Assembly: GCA_037976565.1 (NCBI GenBank)
Contig: CP137668.1
Coordinates: forward strand, 1,465,548 to 1,529,547
Direction: 5' to 3'
DNA: 64,000 nt
From: Mesocentrotus franciscanus
Taxonomy: Eukaryota; Echinodermata; Echinoidea; Camarodonta; Strongylocentrotidae
A program made the position numbers and the translations under genes. The notes beneath the pieces are model-generated. The model had not been told where the DNA came from. It made no database searches and was given only the letters and a program-made list of their open reading frames with translations. Shown piece after piece: positions 1 to 11,000 of this stretch. Position 1 is the stretch's first letter. Each line of letters opens with the position of its first letter.

Positions 1-917
1 GTATTATAACGTATACATCGGTAAATTCAAGATGGCAGCTTTCATGACTCGTAACATTAGACAACAACCGTCTCGGCAAATCTTTAAAAAATATCATTTA
101 TTTTCAAATTGAAAACATGATTCTTGTCAAACTGCAAATAAAACACGATTAAAAACGGAAATATGAATGTAAGTACTAAAATAGTTACGTTTAAAGCAGT
201 TTTTTAATGTGAAATACGTGCCGGTCGGAAGCAGTGTTTTTCATCAGGAGTGGGGCAGAAGTCCTCCGTGCTGGTCGGGCCCGCCCGGCCGGCCCGCCCA
301 GTGCCGACCACCGTAGCTATTGGGCTGCTTGCTATTATATTACCGAACCCCGAACCGAACGAAGTTCGGGTAAAAAATTGCCGAACTCTGCCGAACCGAA
401 CCGAACCCGAACATGGCGCCTGACTTACAGCACTACTTCAAATAGTAGATCATATACTTTATTCGCATTATGTACTTTATGTTGAGACACAGAGATTTTT
501 GAAAACCACTAAAAAGTAGCATTTTGAGGACTCAAAATATCCTGTACCTGTGTATAAGACGCACCCCCGACTTTCGAATTTTTCCGGCGGAAAAAAAGTG
601 TGTCTTATACACGGAGATTTACGGTATACCACAACTATACCAATAATATTGGTAGCATACATGTGACATTATATATTAACTTTAAGTAGTATTTCATTCA
701 TACAAGGTTCCTCCTCAATTAATCATCATTATTTGTGTTCTTTCTGTGGACAATTTACTCACATTTCCCCCCATTACTGATATCATAGAACCCATCGGAC
801 TGTACACAGTGAATTAAATATGTGTTTCACAAGAAATCATCTCCGATAAGGATATGCTTTAAAACAACATATGGCAAAAAAACATTAGAAATTTAATTTT
901 GCAAACATAAATCTTAC
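1..917. other. GPD2 intron; CCGAA-rich patch and small foldback
   Basis: This is non-coding on both strands. At about 341-411 there is a degenerate CCGAA/CCGAAC repeat. At 550-564 and 598-612 the inverted pair GTGTATAAGACGCAC / GTGTGTCTTATACAC flanks a short GC-rich spacer, the look of a small foldback repeat. No GPD2 exon is visible here. Confidence 0.6.
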
Positions 918-1111
918 CTGTGACATCTTTACTGAGGTAGTCTTTGATTTCTTTCAAGATGAACTGAATATCAGCTTCTGATGGGGAGGGTTGATGAGTG
1001 ACTTCACAAGGTCTATCTGTTGTCCCAGCAAGAGTAAACTTCTGCCAGGGAAGAAAGAAGATGATACGTCCATCGCTGGTAGATGGATCTAACAGACCCA
1101 TAGCTTCAGGG
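918..1111 (-). CDS. GPD2: GPD2 coding exon 8 (last one in the window)
   Basis: The acceptor is ttcctaag|CCCTGA and the donor is ACAG|GTAAGA. It encodes 64 codons plus the split serine and ends in phase 1. It contains [20 protein letters not shown], then [12 protein letters not shown], and ends [14 protein letters not shown]. The next expected segment (the conserved DVLAAWSGIRPL region of the family) is not found between 1 and 917, so it lies off the left edge. Confidence 0.97.
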
Positions 1112-4100
1112 CTTAGGAAAGGAAGAAAGAACAAAATAACAATGACCAGTGGGAAGCAATGACTAATCAAACAGCAATGAACTTCATTCTTTTAAGGGAT
1201 TGGGAAACATTGCCTCAGATTCTGAAATAAAATCCTGGATTTAGCTCATGCTGCAATCATAATTATAAACCTTTAGGTCAGTCAGGAATCCCATAAATTT
1301 TACAAGCCGGTAGTCTGTCTGATAATCAAGATATTTATGATTGGAAATTAAAATTTAATTTTTTCGTTTTCCTAACAGCTTTTATAAAACTACAGTCTAT
1401 TGGGGAAAATGAGTATGGTAAAACCGGTCACTCAACGATTTTTAATTTGTTGAGGCACTTCATGATCATTTTGAAGATAGGGCTTCAATATTACACCATA
1501 TCACAAACCAAAGAGATAACACAACATGGAGTTCTTGCTAGTGAGAGCCTTTTGATCGAGCTGTGAAGCCGACTCGTAAACTCAGCGGGTGTTCGCGAGA
1601 TGATTTACGACAGCTGTTTGGGGTTCGCTCTAGATCTTCGCGCAGTGTGAGCATGCGCAGTTCCTACTTTCGTATTTGGCTTTCTTGGATTAACTATTTT
1701 GACAATCGCAAACAATGGCAGATAACACCGATTCGAATACAACTTTGATTTAGATGACGAGTTATCTTTGTTATCTGAAATCGATGAATTAAAACTCGTT
1801 CCTGATGATTCGAAATCGGAATTCATGATGAGTTTATTGAAGTATTATTACGATTAAGACTAGATCTAATATAAGAGGAAGCACAAACGTGTAAGTAATG
1901 ACTTCGTCTTCGGTCCCGTACATTGCATTCCGTGTCGGCTTTGCAATGTTTTGGGGAAATATAGCCTTGCGCGTTAATGACAGGCTTTTCACATTTCTTT
2001 TCAATGGTTATCATATCATTAAATAACATATACATTGCCTGATTAAACAGAAGGAAGTCAGAAGAGGTTAACAAAAATCCAGCCATTATTACCCCCCCCC
2101 CCTCCATCAAAATCAACTAGATCTAGGGTCTAGACCTTACTCCTACTATATAGCCTTTTCCTTACAGACCTTAGGTCATAGCCTAGGTTCTATATTTATA
2201 GACCCCTCTAGAGTCTATTACTTATTAGAAACGAAATATAATCTACACGAGGAGCAACTCTTTGTTCACAACACAATCAGGGATGAATAGCTGTAAAAGA
2301 TGCAGTGAAAAATGACACTGACAGTCCTAAAAACAAAGTTTTAAAAAATAATGATGCCTTGATGGCTGAAAATGATGTTTGAACCATCATGAACGATGTA
2401 ATGCATGTGAGTAACTTTTAATCTAGATAAAAAGAATTAAGACAAACACTATAAAGTAACCTAGACTTCTAAGTTCTACTTTGTTCTAGCTAGGTCTAGA
2501 TCTATAACTAACTACTAAACTAGAGTCTAGTAATAGACTAGTAGACTAGTCTAGATTAACTTGAAATTCAATAATTCATAAAAAGTAACGTTTCTTTACA
2601 TAGACGTTAGACCCTGTACAATTATCGAGATCGAGATCGATTCGTTAGATTGCAATCAGAAAAAAATAAACAAGCCGAATTGAAAATCAGAATCACTAGG
2701 TGCACAGAACACGAGTTTGAACGCGTGGGGCTGGCATTTCTTTCCCCAGCAGACGACACAAACCAAGCTGACCAAATGCATAGGCATCTTCACGTGCAAA
2801 TCTAAACGTATGGGCACCCCTGGGCACTCTTCCGATAGGGTGGGTTTCAAAGATAAAAACATTCTCTTCGAATGAAATACAATCTAAATTCCGCAAATGA
2901 TCGGAACATATTTATAACGAATTATGAAATTGATACTAAAAATTAATATGAAGTCAGTAAAAGTATCATAACTAGCCCATTTCTCGGTGGATTTTGACGA
3001 AAAATATATCGTTGGAATCAGAGAAACAAAGGGAATTCAATAACAACAACTGCGCATGCTCACTACTAGTAGGTCGGTACTGCGCACGTCCAGTTGCTTT
3101 GTTCGTTTGCGAATCTTTACTCCACTCAATGTGAATGGGTTTGAACGGCGGCTTCTAAGCTTGTACATCAGAGAGCGGCCCAGCTGTCGCCTACGGGCAA
3201 ATTCCAGCGAGCGGCACTCTGATGTCTGTCGTTATCTCGCGCGTTGCGTAATACTTCTGGTCGTAAAAATGCTAGGCTGGAACTCCATGTTGTGATATCT
3301 TTTTGCACAAACACTGAAAACACGTAGGGCCATGCATCTCAGATTTAACAATGTTAAACGATGCCTTTAAGAGATCATTGACAGAAAAATATATAATGCC
3401 TCTAAAATTAGTTTATTTGTCTTTCATAACATATAAATCATACTTGTTAATAGAAAACCCTATAAAATCCTTTGATGCATTTATAACAGACTGTTAGCAA
3501 CCCTCTATATGGTGTGCACTAAGTCACAGATGAGTACGCCGGGACCATGGTTATTTCAAACAGGGGCAAACGCAATACTATGAAAGTGTAGGAAATAAAT
3601 TCATAAGTGAAAGAACTGTTGGCTAAAGTAATGAGACAAGCATTGTGCACTGTAAATACAAAGGAGAAACCATTTTTTGTTGTAGCAAGAACCTACCTGT
3701 AATAATCTGGTAGTACTATATGAACCCCTGAGCTTGGTTGGCAAATCTTCTTGCTTTCAGGGACAGCCATCTGTCTAATGCTGTCTGTAAACGGTCCTGT
3801 TGCATTGATCACACACTTGGCCATGACACTGAATTCTTTACCTATACAAACGACAACATATACAAATAATAATAATAATCCATTTTTATATAGCGCATAC
3901 CACATTACAAAGTATGTCCCTATGCGCTTAGTATGATAATACACATTTATGAAAATGCATGCTACAAGACTCCATCACATTAAATACATGTTGATAAACC
4001 ACACTGTTTTAACCATCTAAAACCCTGTATTATACACAGTAAAAAGTTTTTTGTATCCCTTCTTCATTGCTGGTACAGTGACAATGCATAGGAAAGGCTG

Positions 4101-7100
4101 TTTTGCTAAGTATGTTCTTGGCTGGTGTGTTTTATGAAATACTAAACAGAAAATGTGGGAATACTGTCAACCAATTTTAAGCAGATGTTCCTTGACAGCA
4201 TGTGCTCAAATATGTTCAGGAGCAAATATGGAAATAGATTTACTTCGACATATTAGCACTTGCAATTATTGACAGTGCAAGAATGCATGAACATCTGAGG
4301 AAGGCATCTGAACCATGGATATTATTAAATATGACCAGTCTCCATTTGTCATAGACCTATAAATGAATAATGCAGCAATATCTGTGGTCTGGATTACAAC
4401 CAGTGGTCTGTAAAATGAAGTAAGAGGCAAAAAGTTATAAAAAGTATCAAGACAAGACAAGTAGAATTGTTGCTTCTCACCCGAGATTCTATCCCTCAGT
4501 CTGGCTCCTCTCACCTCCTCCTCTCCTTCCTCATTCTTAAACTTGATAAGTTCAAGTACCTCTGTATGGTTGGCCAATGTGGCTCCCATCCTGGCTGCAG
4601 TCAGTGCTATAGCAATATTCATCCTGGCATCATTGTGCTGGCCTAAACAAATGTAATTAATGTTTGACATCGAGATACTATGTCAACATGCTAATAAATA
4701 CAATACAAATATGTTGTGAATTACAACTACATCAAAACAGATGGCTTTTGACCTCTTCCTTTATGGCCTTTAAATGAAAGAAAGGGCAAGTTTAATCTTT
4801 AAATCATAAATCTTAAGGTGAGAAAATTACCCTTCTATACTTGAACACATCATGATTCGTATCTACATGGAAGTTTAATCACTGATGCATCTGTTCACAA
4901 CTTTGTCCAACTTTTTTGGTCCATTAGTTAGTAATGTATCCTTGTTGATGCCTACTTTAGGCAACATTGTTTTTGAAAGCTTTTAGAAATAAAAAAAATT
5001 TCATGAATTCATTTAGAACTATACTCTAAATACCAGAGGGAACAACTTTCACAAAGTGTTGTGAATGTATGAATAAGAAAAACTACGCCTTGCAAAGTCT
5101 GAAAACATGTGATTAATAATGATGACATTAAAACAGAATCTAATCTCACCATCGTAGTAGACGATAGCACCAACAAGTTTGTCTCGTTTCAGCATGGGGA
5201 ACCTCTCCAAGGCTCGTTCCTTGGACAAGAAATAGCTTGCTCGTAAGTTCTGTCTCCCGGCAACAAGATCATACGCTTTGATACCTGCCCAGTAGTATGG
5301 AAGCTGCCATAGTCTATTTGAAAGGATCAAATGTAGTATACATGTAATCATAGTCCATTTTGAACCTAATCAATAGGATATGTGACACATTTGGTTGCAC
5401 ATTTATGATCTGTAAAACACAAACTGGGATACAGGGATTGCATACATGTTAAGTGAAAAAACTGCATTCTAATTTGTATTTTATAGATTTTCAAGCATTC
5501 TAAAATGAAATAAATCACATTTGCTATAAATCTTGATAAATATTAGAAGTATATAAAACATCACCACTTCTATTTTGGCTAGTTTATTATCAGACACTTG
5601 CAAATTTTCTAAGTACATCTGTCGTTCAGATTCACCTAATGAATTTGAATTTTAACACAGCAATTTACAATTCCTACAGTTTTTGTTTGTTTGTGGGAAA
5701 ATGGTCTTCTTTACAGGAATTGGGTATCTTTGTCTCAGATTCTAAACAAAATCCTGGATTTAGCTCATGCTGCAATCATAATTATAAACCTTTAGGTCAG
5801 TCAGGAATCCCATGACGTTTACAAGCCGATCGCCCGTCTGATTATCAAGATATTTATGATTGGAATTTGAAATTTCAAAAACCGTTTTCCCAACGGTTTT
5901 TATAACACTACAGTCTATTGGGGAAAATGAGTATGGTAAAAGCACTCAAAGATTTTTACTTTTTTGAGGCACATCATGATCATTTTGAAGCGCAATTTTT
6001 TTTTAGGGCTTCAATATTACACCATATCACCGACGCTGATAACACATACGGCCATGCATCTCAGATTTGGCATTGTTAAACAATGCCTTTAACAATTTAG
6101 GATATTTTTTGTTATATAGTATTGAATGCTATGCACATGGTAAAACTTACTTGTAAACAGGAAGCATAATAGGTAGAGGGCAAGAAAGATGTGGGGCTAT
6201 ATCCAATAAGTTAGCTCTCTCATGTAAAGCCTCCTTCACTAGCTTGTACTGTAAAATGATCATAATTATCATGATTAATTCAAATAGTTGTATATTGAGC
6301 TGCACCACAGCATTTTCATTAGCAATACAGATTAATGCAAATCAATTATTAATTCAATCAAGGCTTATTGAAACTTGAACTTAATCCTAAATTACAGACA
6401 TACATGTGTTATAAATTTGACAGTTGACACTATCTAAAATTTCATAATTTGGTACTTTCCTGTGAAGTTTCAATGCCCTTGCAAATCATGAAATTCATAA
6501 CCCACTCTTTGTAATATTTAAAAAAGTAATACTATAAAACTTTAAGCTGCTTTTCCTTGGCACTGTATAAAATGTCAAAATACTGGAAAATATAATAAAT
6601 CATGCAGTGCCAAACAGGGCACGTGATACGCAATAAGGTTCAACTTGGTAGGTATCGAATTTCAGAGATACGCCCAGAAAAAAAATTGTAGTCCTACAAG
6701 CAAAGATGTACATGTATAGGAATAATTTCCAATGAGGCAGTAAGGCATACAATTAAGTCACTCTTTGGAACATTATGATATTTAAAAAAAGTCAAAGGGA
6801 TTCAAGCCTCTGCTAATGCTATATTTCTTAATGAAATAACTTTTAAAATGGGGTTTCTTAGAGCATTATGTTCATTGGCCAGCTGCCTCAAGCCTGTATT
6901 TAGTTACCATTCAACGAGGAACACCCACAGTTTACACCTGGGGATAAAGATAGGACTAACCTGGTCATAATCTAGTCCAAGAATAGCTTTCTGTAGGTAG
7001 CGTACGCCTCCATGAATCAGCTTGGTGCTTCGACTGCTGGTACCACTAGAAAAATCATACTTCTCTACAAGGGCTGTCTTCAGACCTGTATTGGATTAAT

Positions 7101-8277
7101 ACAAGTACATGTTGGGAAACTAACAAGTACATACAGTTTGTTTGCCAGGCTAAGCATATTTACAACTAACAGGGCATGCAAGCTATGTATTTATCAATAG
7201 GCACTAAGTGGCTGTAATACTTCTAAATGTTTACCTTATATTGACAAACAAGAAGTGCCTGTTTCTCTATTGGCCTATATTACCATGCTTATTTACCCAA
7301 AATGATAAAGTACACAAGCAAGACATGAGTGGATCATTAATGAAATATGCAGGGGGGGGGGGGCAGCCATGAAAAGTATGTGATTACTTTCCATCAACTC
7401 AAGCCCAAGTTAGTTCAACGTAGGTAGTGATTTAATAAACATGTGCTGTACCTGTGATCTTTACCTGTGCTCCCCAAATCTAGTTATTACTTCAAGAAAC
7501 AAAGAAAATGTTTGTTAAAAACTTCTAGATATAGAACATGAGGGATACTAACCTCTACTAACCGCATCAAGAGCCACTCCACAACCAGTCGCTCCACCCC
7601 CTATAACCAAGACATCATATTCATGTGTGTGCTGTAGGGATTGGATCTGCTGCTCTCTTGTCGGGAGAGAAGAAATGTAGTGCACATTTCGTAGCTCAGC
7701 TGCCACAACCTGAGCTTTTCGGGTCTGAAAATATATGAACGTGTGAAAGACATGTATGGATTGCAAACCTTGTAGTACTTGTACACAGTTGTCAACAAAT
7801 GCTCTACGAAGAGTCTTTTTAACCAACTGAAACACTCATCAGCCACTTCATTTAATCTACAATCTCTATAATGAAATAAACAACAAACAGACAAACACAA
7901 CAGTAAATAAATATATACAAACATACATAAAAATAAAATGAATACAAATAATAAAAGAAAGAATGAAAGGAAGGAGGAATGAAGAGAGAGAAATGAAGAG
8001 AGGGAAATAAAGGAAGGAAGAAAAATGAAAGAGAGAAAAAAAAAGAGGACACAAAATTTTTTTTGTGTTCCTTTTCTTCTACATCAATACAAATGGCAAA
8101 TGGCTTTATAAAATGAACAAAGCCTTAGCAAAATCATCTTTCATATTCTTACACTCATGACTCACCTGAGCCACTTTCTTATCATTGTCCTTGGATACGA
8201 TGTATCCAGCCGTAATCGCTCCAGCTCGAGGAGAGCACCCCAATCAGTGCCTTTCGCAGACGGTGTGTCAACACCAT
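918..8277 (-). CDS. GPD2: Mitochondrial FAD-dependent glycerol-3-phosphate dehydrogenase, 5' half of gene (8 coding exons; 3' part off the left edge)
   Basis: The enzyme oxidises glycerol-3-phosphate to dihydroxyacetone phosphate at the outer face of the inner mitochondrial membrane and passes electrons to ubiquinone (glycerophosphate shuttle). Eight exons join in phase: 8277-8166, 7724-7553, 7085-6961, 6248-6151, 5313-5150, 4642-4481, 3841-3697 and 1111-918, about 390 codons in all. Visible motifs are the FAD-binding signature [18 protein letters not shown], the block [20 protein letters not shown], then [46 protein letters not shown] and [17 protein letters not shown]. Animal GPD2 is usually a little over 700 residues, so the C-terminal dehydrogenase part and the EF-hands lie outside the window. 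Junctions are GT/AG with phases 0,1,0,2,1,1,2,1. The only defect is a one-base frameshift near the N-terminus. The family assignment is essentially certain. Confidence 0.97.
1192..1524 (+). repeat. Dispersed TTAA-ended TIR element, copy 1 (3'-truncated), in a GPD2 intron
   Basis: It shares about 300 nt with 5711-6092 (for example tcctggatttagctcatgct and cagtctattggggaaaatga). It starts at TTAAGGGATTGGGAAACATT, the inverted counterpart of the 3' end of copy 2 (RC TTAAAGGCATTGTTTAACAA). The homology fades around 1524. It is probably a non-autonomous DNA transposon. Confidence 0.75.
1525..3326. other. GPD2 intron between exons 8 and 7
   Basis: There is no coding evidence. Noted are a C-run at 2091-2102, a CTAG/CTAGA-dense tract at about 2115-2560, and CpG-containing patches at 1550-1680 and 3050-3290 that share actgcgcatgctc in opposite orientation. 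Confidence 0.5.
3327..3370 (+). repeat. 3' end of the same TTAA-ended element, copy 3
   Basis: ggccatgcatctcagattta, then caatgttaaacgatgccttt, matches the last 45 nt of copy 2. The rest of the element is absent. Confidence 0.65.
3697..3841 (-). CDS. GPD2: GPD2 coding exon 7
   Basis: The acceptor is gtatag|GTAAAG and the donor is TTACAG|GTAGGT. It runs from phase 1 to phase 2. It encodes [20 protein letters not shown] and [16 protein letters not shown]. An AAT-repeat plus tatagcgc element sits only about 20 nt upstream of the acceptor. Confidence 0.97.
3862..3932 (+). repeat. AAT-repeat plus TATATAGCGC short interspersed element fragment
   Basis: (AAT)5 is followed by ccatttttatatagcgcata and closes with gtccctatgcgctta. 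It shares its head with 38726-39030. It abuts GPD2 exon 7. Confidence 0.6.
4481..4642 (-). CDS. GPD2: GPD2 coding exon 6
   Basis: The acceptor is gtttag|GCCAGC and the donor is CTCGG|GTGAGA. It is phase 1 on both sides. It reads [20 protein letters not shown], then an acidic, variable segment ([19 protein letters not shown]) where GPD2 proteins usually diverge. Confidence 0.97.
5150..5313 (-). CDS. GPD2: GPD2 coding exon 5
   Basis: The acceptor is caaatag|ACTATG and the donor is GATG|GTGAGA. It encodes 54 full codons plus the split lysine. It contains [19 protein letters not shown] and [19 protein letters not shown], strongly conserved across animal GPD2. Confidence 0.97.
5711..6092 (+). repeat. 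Dispersed TTAA-ended TIR element, copy 2 (most complete), in a GPD2 intron
   Basis: It is colinear with copy 1 and continues to a 3' end, catgcatctcagatttggca then ttgttaaacaatgcctttaa. That end resembles the inverted 5' end and contains its own small hairpin. There is no long ORF. A TTAA-targeting (piggyBac- or Kolobok-like) origin is possible. Confidence 0.75.
6151..6248 (-). CDS. GPD2: GPD2 coding exon 4
   Basis: The acceptor is attttacag|TACAAG and the donor is TACAA|GTAAGT, an optimal 5' splice site. It encodes 32 residues plus two bases. The peptide [20 protein letters not shown] continues [12 protein letters not shown], matching GPD2 in order. Confidence 0.97.
6961..7085 (-). CDS. GPD2: GPD2 coding exon 3
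   Basis: The acceptor is aatacag|GTCTG and the donor is GACCAG|GTTAGT. It starts in phase 1 and ends in phase 0, giving 42 residues with the split glycine. It begins [20 protein letters not shown] and carries [15 protein letters not shown], the conserved segment after the first FAD motif. Confidence 0.97.
7553..7724 (-). CDS. GPD2: GPD2 coding exon 2: FAD-binding Rossmann motif
   Basis: The acceptor is attttcag|ACCCGA and the donor is GTAGAG|GTTAGT (non-optimal +3 T). The exon encodes 57 residues plus one base (phase 0 to 1). It contains [12 protein letters not shown], matching the GPD2 presequence boundary, and [19 protein letters not shown], the beta-alpha-beta FAD dinucleotide-binding fold. 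The PROSITE-style pattern IGGGxxGxGxAxDxxxRG of FAD-G3P dehydrogenases is fully satisfied. Confidence 0.97.
7945..8050 (+). repeat. Purine-rich tract in a GPD2 intron
   Basis: About 100 nt of GAAA/GGAA/GA-rich sequence. It reads as a pyrimidine tract in the GPD2 transcript, about 220 nt upstream of exon 2. Nothing else is seen in this intron. Confidence 0.6.
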
Positions 8278-8295
8278 TCTGTGGGGGCTTAATTA
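8166..8295 (-). CDS. GPD2: GPD2 coding exon 1: mitochondrial leader, with apparent 1-nt frameshift
   Basis: The acceptor (tattccag) precedes 8295 and the donor is CTCAG|GTGAG at 8166/8165. Translation from the ATG at 8277 gives [17 protein letters not shown], a basic, hydrophobic leader suited to mitochondrial import. That frame then reaches a TGA inside the exon. One base over, the exon reads [21 protein letters not shown] and joins the next exon in frame. From ATG to donor there are 112 nt, one more than the 111 (37 codons) needed for the phase-0 junction. Either this allele or assembly has one extra base near 8220-8232, in a GAGGAGAG tract, or an unseen start is used. No in-frame ATG exists in the downstream frame of this exon. 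Confidence 0.8.
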
Positions 8296-10226
8296 CTGGA
8301 ATATACAAAACAAAAGTGAAAATTAATTAAAAATTAAAGGAATGTTTTATGGGATGTGTGTGCATGCCTGTACCTTTGCATTAAGTTCAAACATGACAGG
8401 TACAATGATTTTAATTTCTCTATGATCCCCATTAAGTGCAAGTATTTGTTTATTTATTAAAATAAAGTACTGCCTGTTGCATTGATGCATCTCAGATTGA
8501 TTACACAAACTATATAGTTTCTCACTTTCTTGTGAATCTTGTCCCTGCCCATTTTACTATCTACATGTATGCCCCTGCCCCCTCCCCTTTTCTAGTCATT
8601 CAATGCAATTTTAAACATGTTTTCAGTCTCTTTAGGGTATGAAAAATAAGATTCCATCTACAATTCGACATCAATGCCCATGACATATCAGTTGGAACTC
8701 TATGTATAATTATATGTTATACTTTCTGTAGTAGAAAGTACAAATTTGTTGGAACCATCGATTGGTCATAGATCAGTTTAATTACCTATTAATTCACAAC
8801 AAAATTTCATGGAACATATATGACAAAAATATTTTCTACAAAGTTTTATAATGCACTTTCAATTTAGTCTTTAAAAACAAATAATGACAAACAAAGGCAT
8901 AGATATCAGTGATAGTTGAACAAGACATTTCTCAACACATATGTACATAACAGGCTAGAGAGGAGATAGGCCTACCTATAATCTATACATATAAGCAATG
9001 TTTGCAGATTGTCAATCTCGATCAGTCAACAGAATTTTAACACCACCAACTGGAAGGTCTTGCACAAATTAATTTAAAACGAGAACTAATGTGCATGTGT
9101 GAATCAATTTTCTTTAAAATTGGGCGACGAACACTAAATAAAAAAATCAACATATTACATGCCATGGATTCCCACTTGACTGACAATGTTTGAAATCCTC
9201 ATTTCTGGAACTGTTCTTTGAACATTAAAATGTGAAATTATGTTATTTTATTCATTAGGTTTAACTAAGATGGCAATCCAAAAATTAAAACTTAAATTGG
9301 TAGGAAGGGGGGTTGTGTGTCCAGACGTGCACTTAACAAAAGTATTAACTGTCACGTTTGCTGTTGGATTTTACAAATAAATAAGTAGCATCAAATAACA
9401 CTAACTAGATCTATCAAGTATCATACATATTTATCCTTTACAATATTGTCCAACATAAGCCTTGGAAGATATATGGAATATTGCATGTAAACTTCTTTAA
9501 ATGACTGATTTAAATCAACTGTCTGGATACACAACCTGTCCGGACACACGTCTTGGTATACTACCGGTACCAAATGTGTACAGCTGAGCAAATGATTAGT
9601 GCCTACATATACACTTGGTATTTCAATTTTCATAATGTTGCCATAGATTTTCTTAAAGGTCTATATACCCTCATTCTGACAAGGTATTCTATTGATATAC
9701 CGTACCGTATATAAAATTTGATTTCATGGGAGCGACAGCAACAGAAGGTCAGATCAGATTTACCTAATAACCGTATCAAGCAGGCTGGGCAGATTGGGGC
9801 TTTTTTTTTAAAAAGAGGTCTTGATTTAACCCTAACCCTAACCCTAACCCTAAACTTTCCCATAGGCTCAACACGCACCTAACCCCAATCTGTGCCGCAG
9901 AAAAAAATAACGCGGCCGGGCCCCGCCCACTGCACTGTCGGCCATAAAGGATGCCTAGCGCCCTAGCCCCTAGCCACCCCGAAGATACGGCGGACAAGCT
10001 CATCTTCGCTCGACGATTGATCGCCTGCATACTGAATGTTGACAAGATTATTACTTCGGTTAACGGTATCTATACTATCAGATATGTGGCCAGATTAGTT
10101 TTATTTTCTCTTTTAACATTCTTAGATACATGTTTACACATCAATAAAATATAATACTTACTATTCAATATGTTCAGTAAAGGGCGTTAACTCAGTCTTC
10201 CCTATTTTAGTAGCATTTTTACTCAC
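8296..10226. other. Probable first intron of GPD2
   Basis: It is non-coding, with no exon signature on either strand. It contains the telomere-like repeat at 9826-9854 and a GC-rich patch at 9903-9990. Short open frames here have no protein-like features. Confidence 0.5.
9826..9854 (-). repeat. Interstitial telomere-like repeat (TTAGGG)4
   Basis: TAACCC repeated four times on the plus strand, ending in AAAC. It is too short for a chromosome end. It lies in the probable first GPD2 intron near the promoter. Confidence 0.85.
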
Positions 10227-10320
10227 CGATATTGCGATAATGCAGAATTCGAAATTCAGCCTCTCGCGCTCGCTCTCGTCAAACCCGGATCCCTGGGACA
10301 GGTGAATAACGACGTTCTTT
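10227..10320 (-). other. Candidate 5'UTR first exon and promoter region of GPD2
   Basis: On the minus strand a CpG-containing tract (gagagcgagcgcgagagg) ends in an excellent donor, ATCG|GTGAGT, at 10227/10226. The first coding exon of GPD2 starts with a clear acceptor 18 nt upstream of its ATG, so an upstream non-coding exon must exist, and this is the best-looking one. The upstream limit is a guess. A second GC-rich patch at about 9903-9990, with a GGGCGGGG box on the minus strand, could be an alternative promoter. Confidence 0.4.
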
Positions 10321-10659
10321 ACATTTGGCCCGGATTAAAAACTATTCTTACAATTTTCCAAATGTTTTCTAACAGTCATGTGGAGCTCCTAAATCAATTA
10401 TTTCATGTTTGAAATAAGAAAGGATGATGCGATGATCTCGGTGTCGATCTAGAGCTCCAATAAATGCCGATATTAATAATATTATGTCACCAAGCTAGTA
10501 CACAGTATAAGTAGTACAGTAGCTAGCTAGGAGTAGCTTGGCCGGCCTTGCTAGTCGGCCCAGTAAAAGAACACATATCAAGAGATACCTTACATACAGT
10601 TAATGTTCTGTGCCAAATTCTAATGAACATCGCGCTCGGTGTTCGATACACGCGGAGAT

Positions 10660-11000
10660 TTTCTTAAAGGGAACTTCTGACCCAAATAGTATATATTACT
10701 CTAAACGAAAGCAGAAAAATTAAAGAAGCAAACTGATGATAGTTTCAATTAAATCTGACCAAATATAATAAATTATGAATTTTTGAAAGCTGTAATCACT
10801 ATACGTATGGGCACTTCAAATGGGCTGAAGCGGTAATGTCAACGTGATGTAGTGCCGGACTAGTCCCATCTGTTCCAAAATGACTAAAATTTAAATTTTC
10901 AAAAAATTGTTGCTCAGGATGGTCTATTATTTTTAGAGGACCTATAATAATATGCCATCTATAATAAATTTTGAGTAGTGCCCTTTAATTTTGAACATTG
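10660..11000 (+). repeat. Interspersed repeat fragment
   Basis: The segment at about 10937-10968 (agaggacctataataatatg, then ccatctataataa) is matched at about 15337-15370. The 5' boundary is uncertain. It has no coding potential. Confidence 0.4.

Noticed and set aside
7548..7835. Long reading of GPD2 exon 2 starting from MFQLVKKTL
   Set aside because: The extra N-terminal codons lie upstream of a clear attttcag acceptor and have no GPD2 similarity. They are intron read-through.
9776..10045. 89-codon minus-strand frame with GLGLGLGL
   Set aside because: The GL repeat is the telomere-like TTAGGG tract read as protein. There is no other support.
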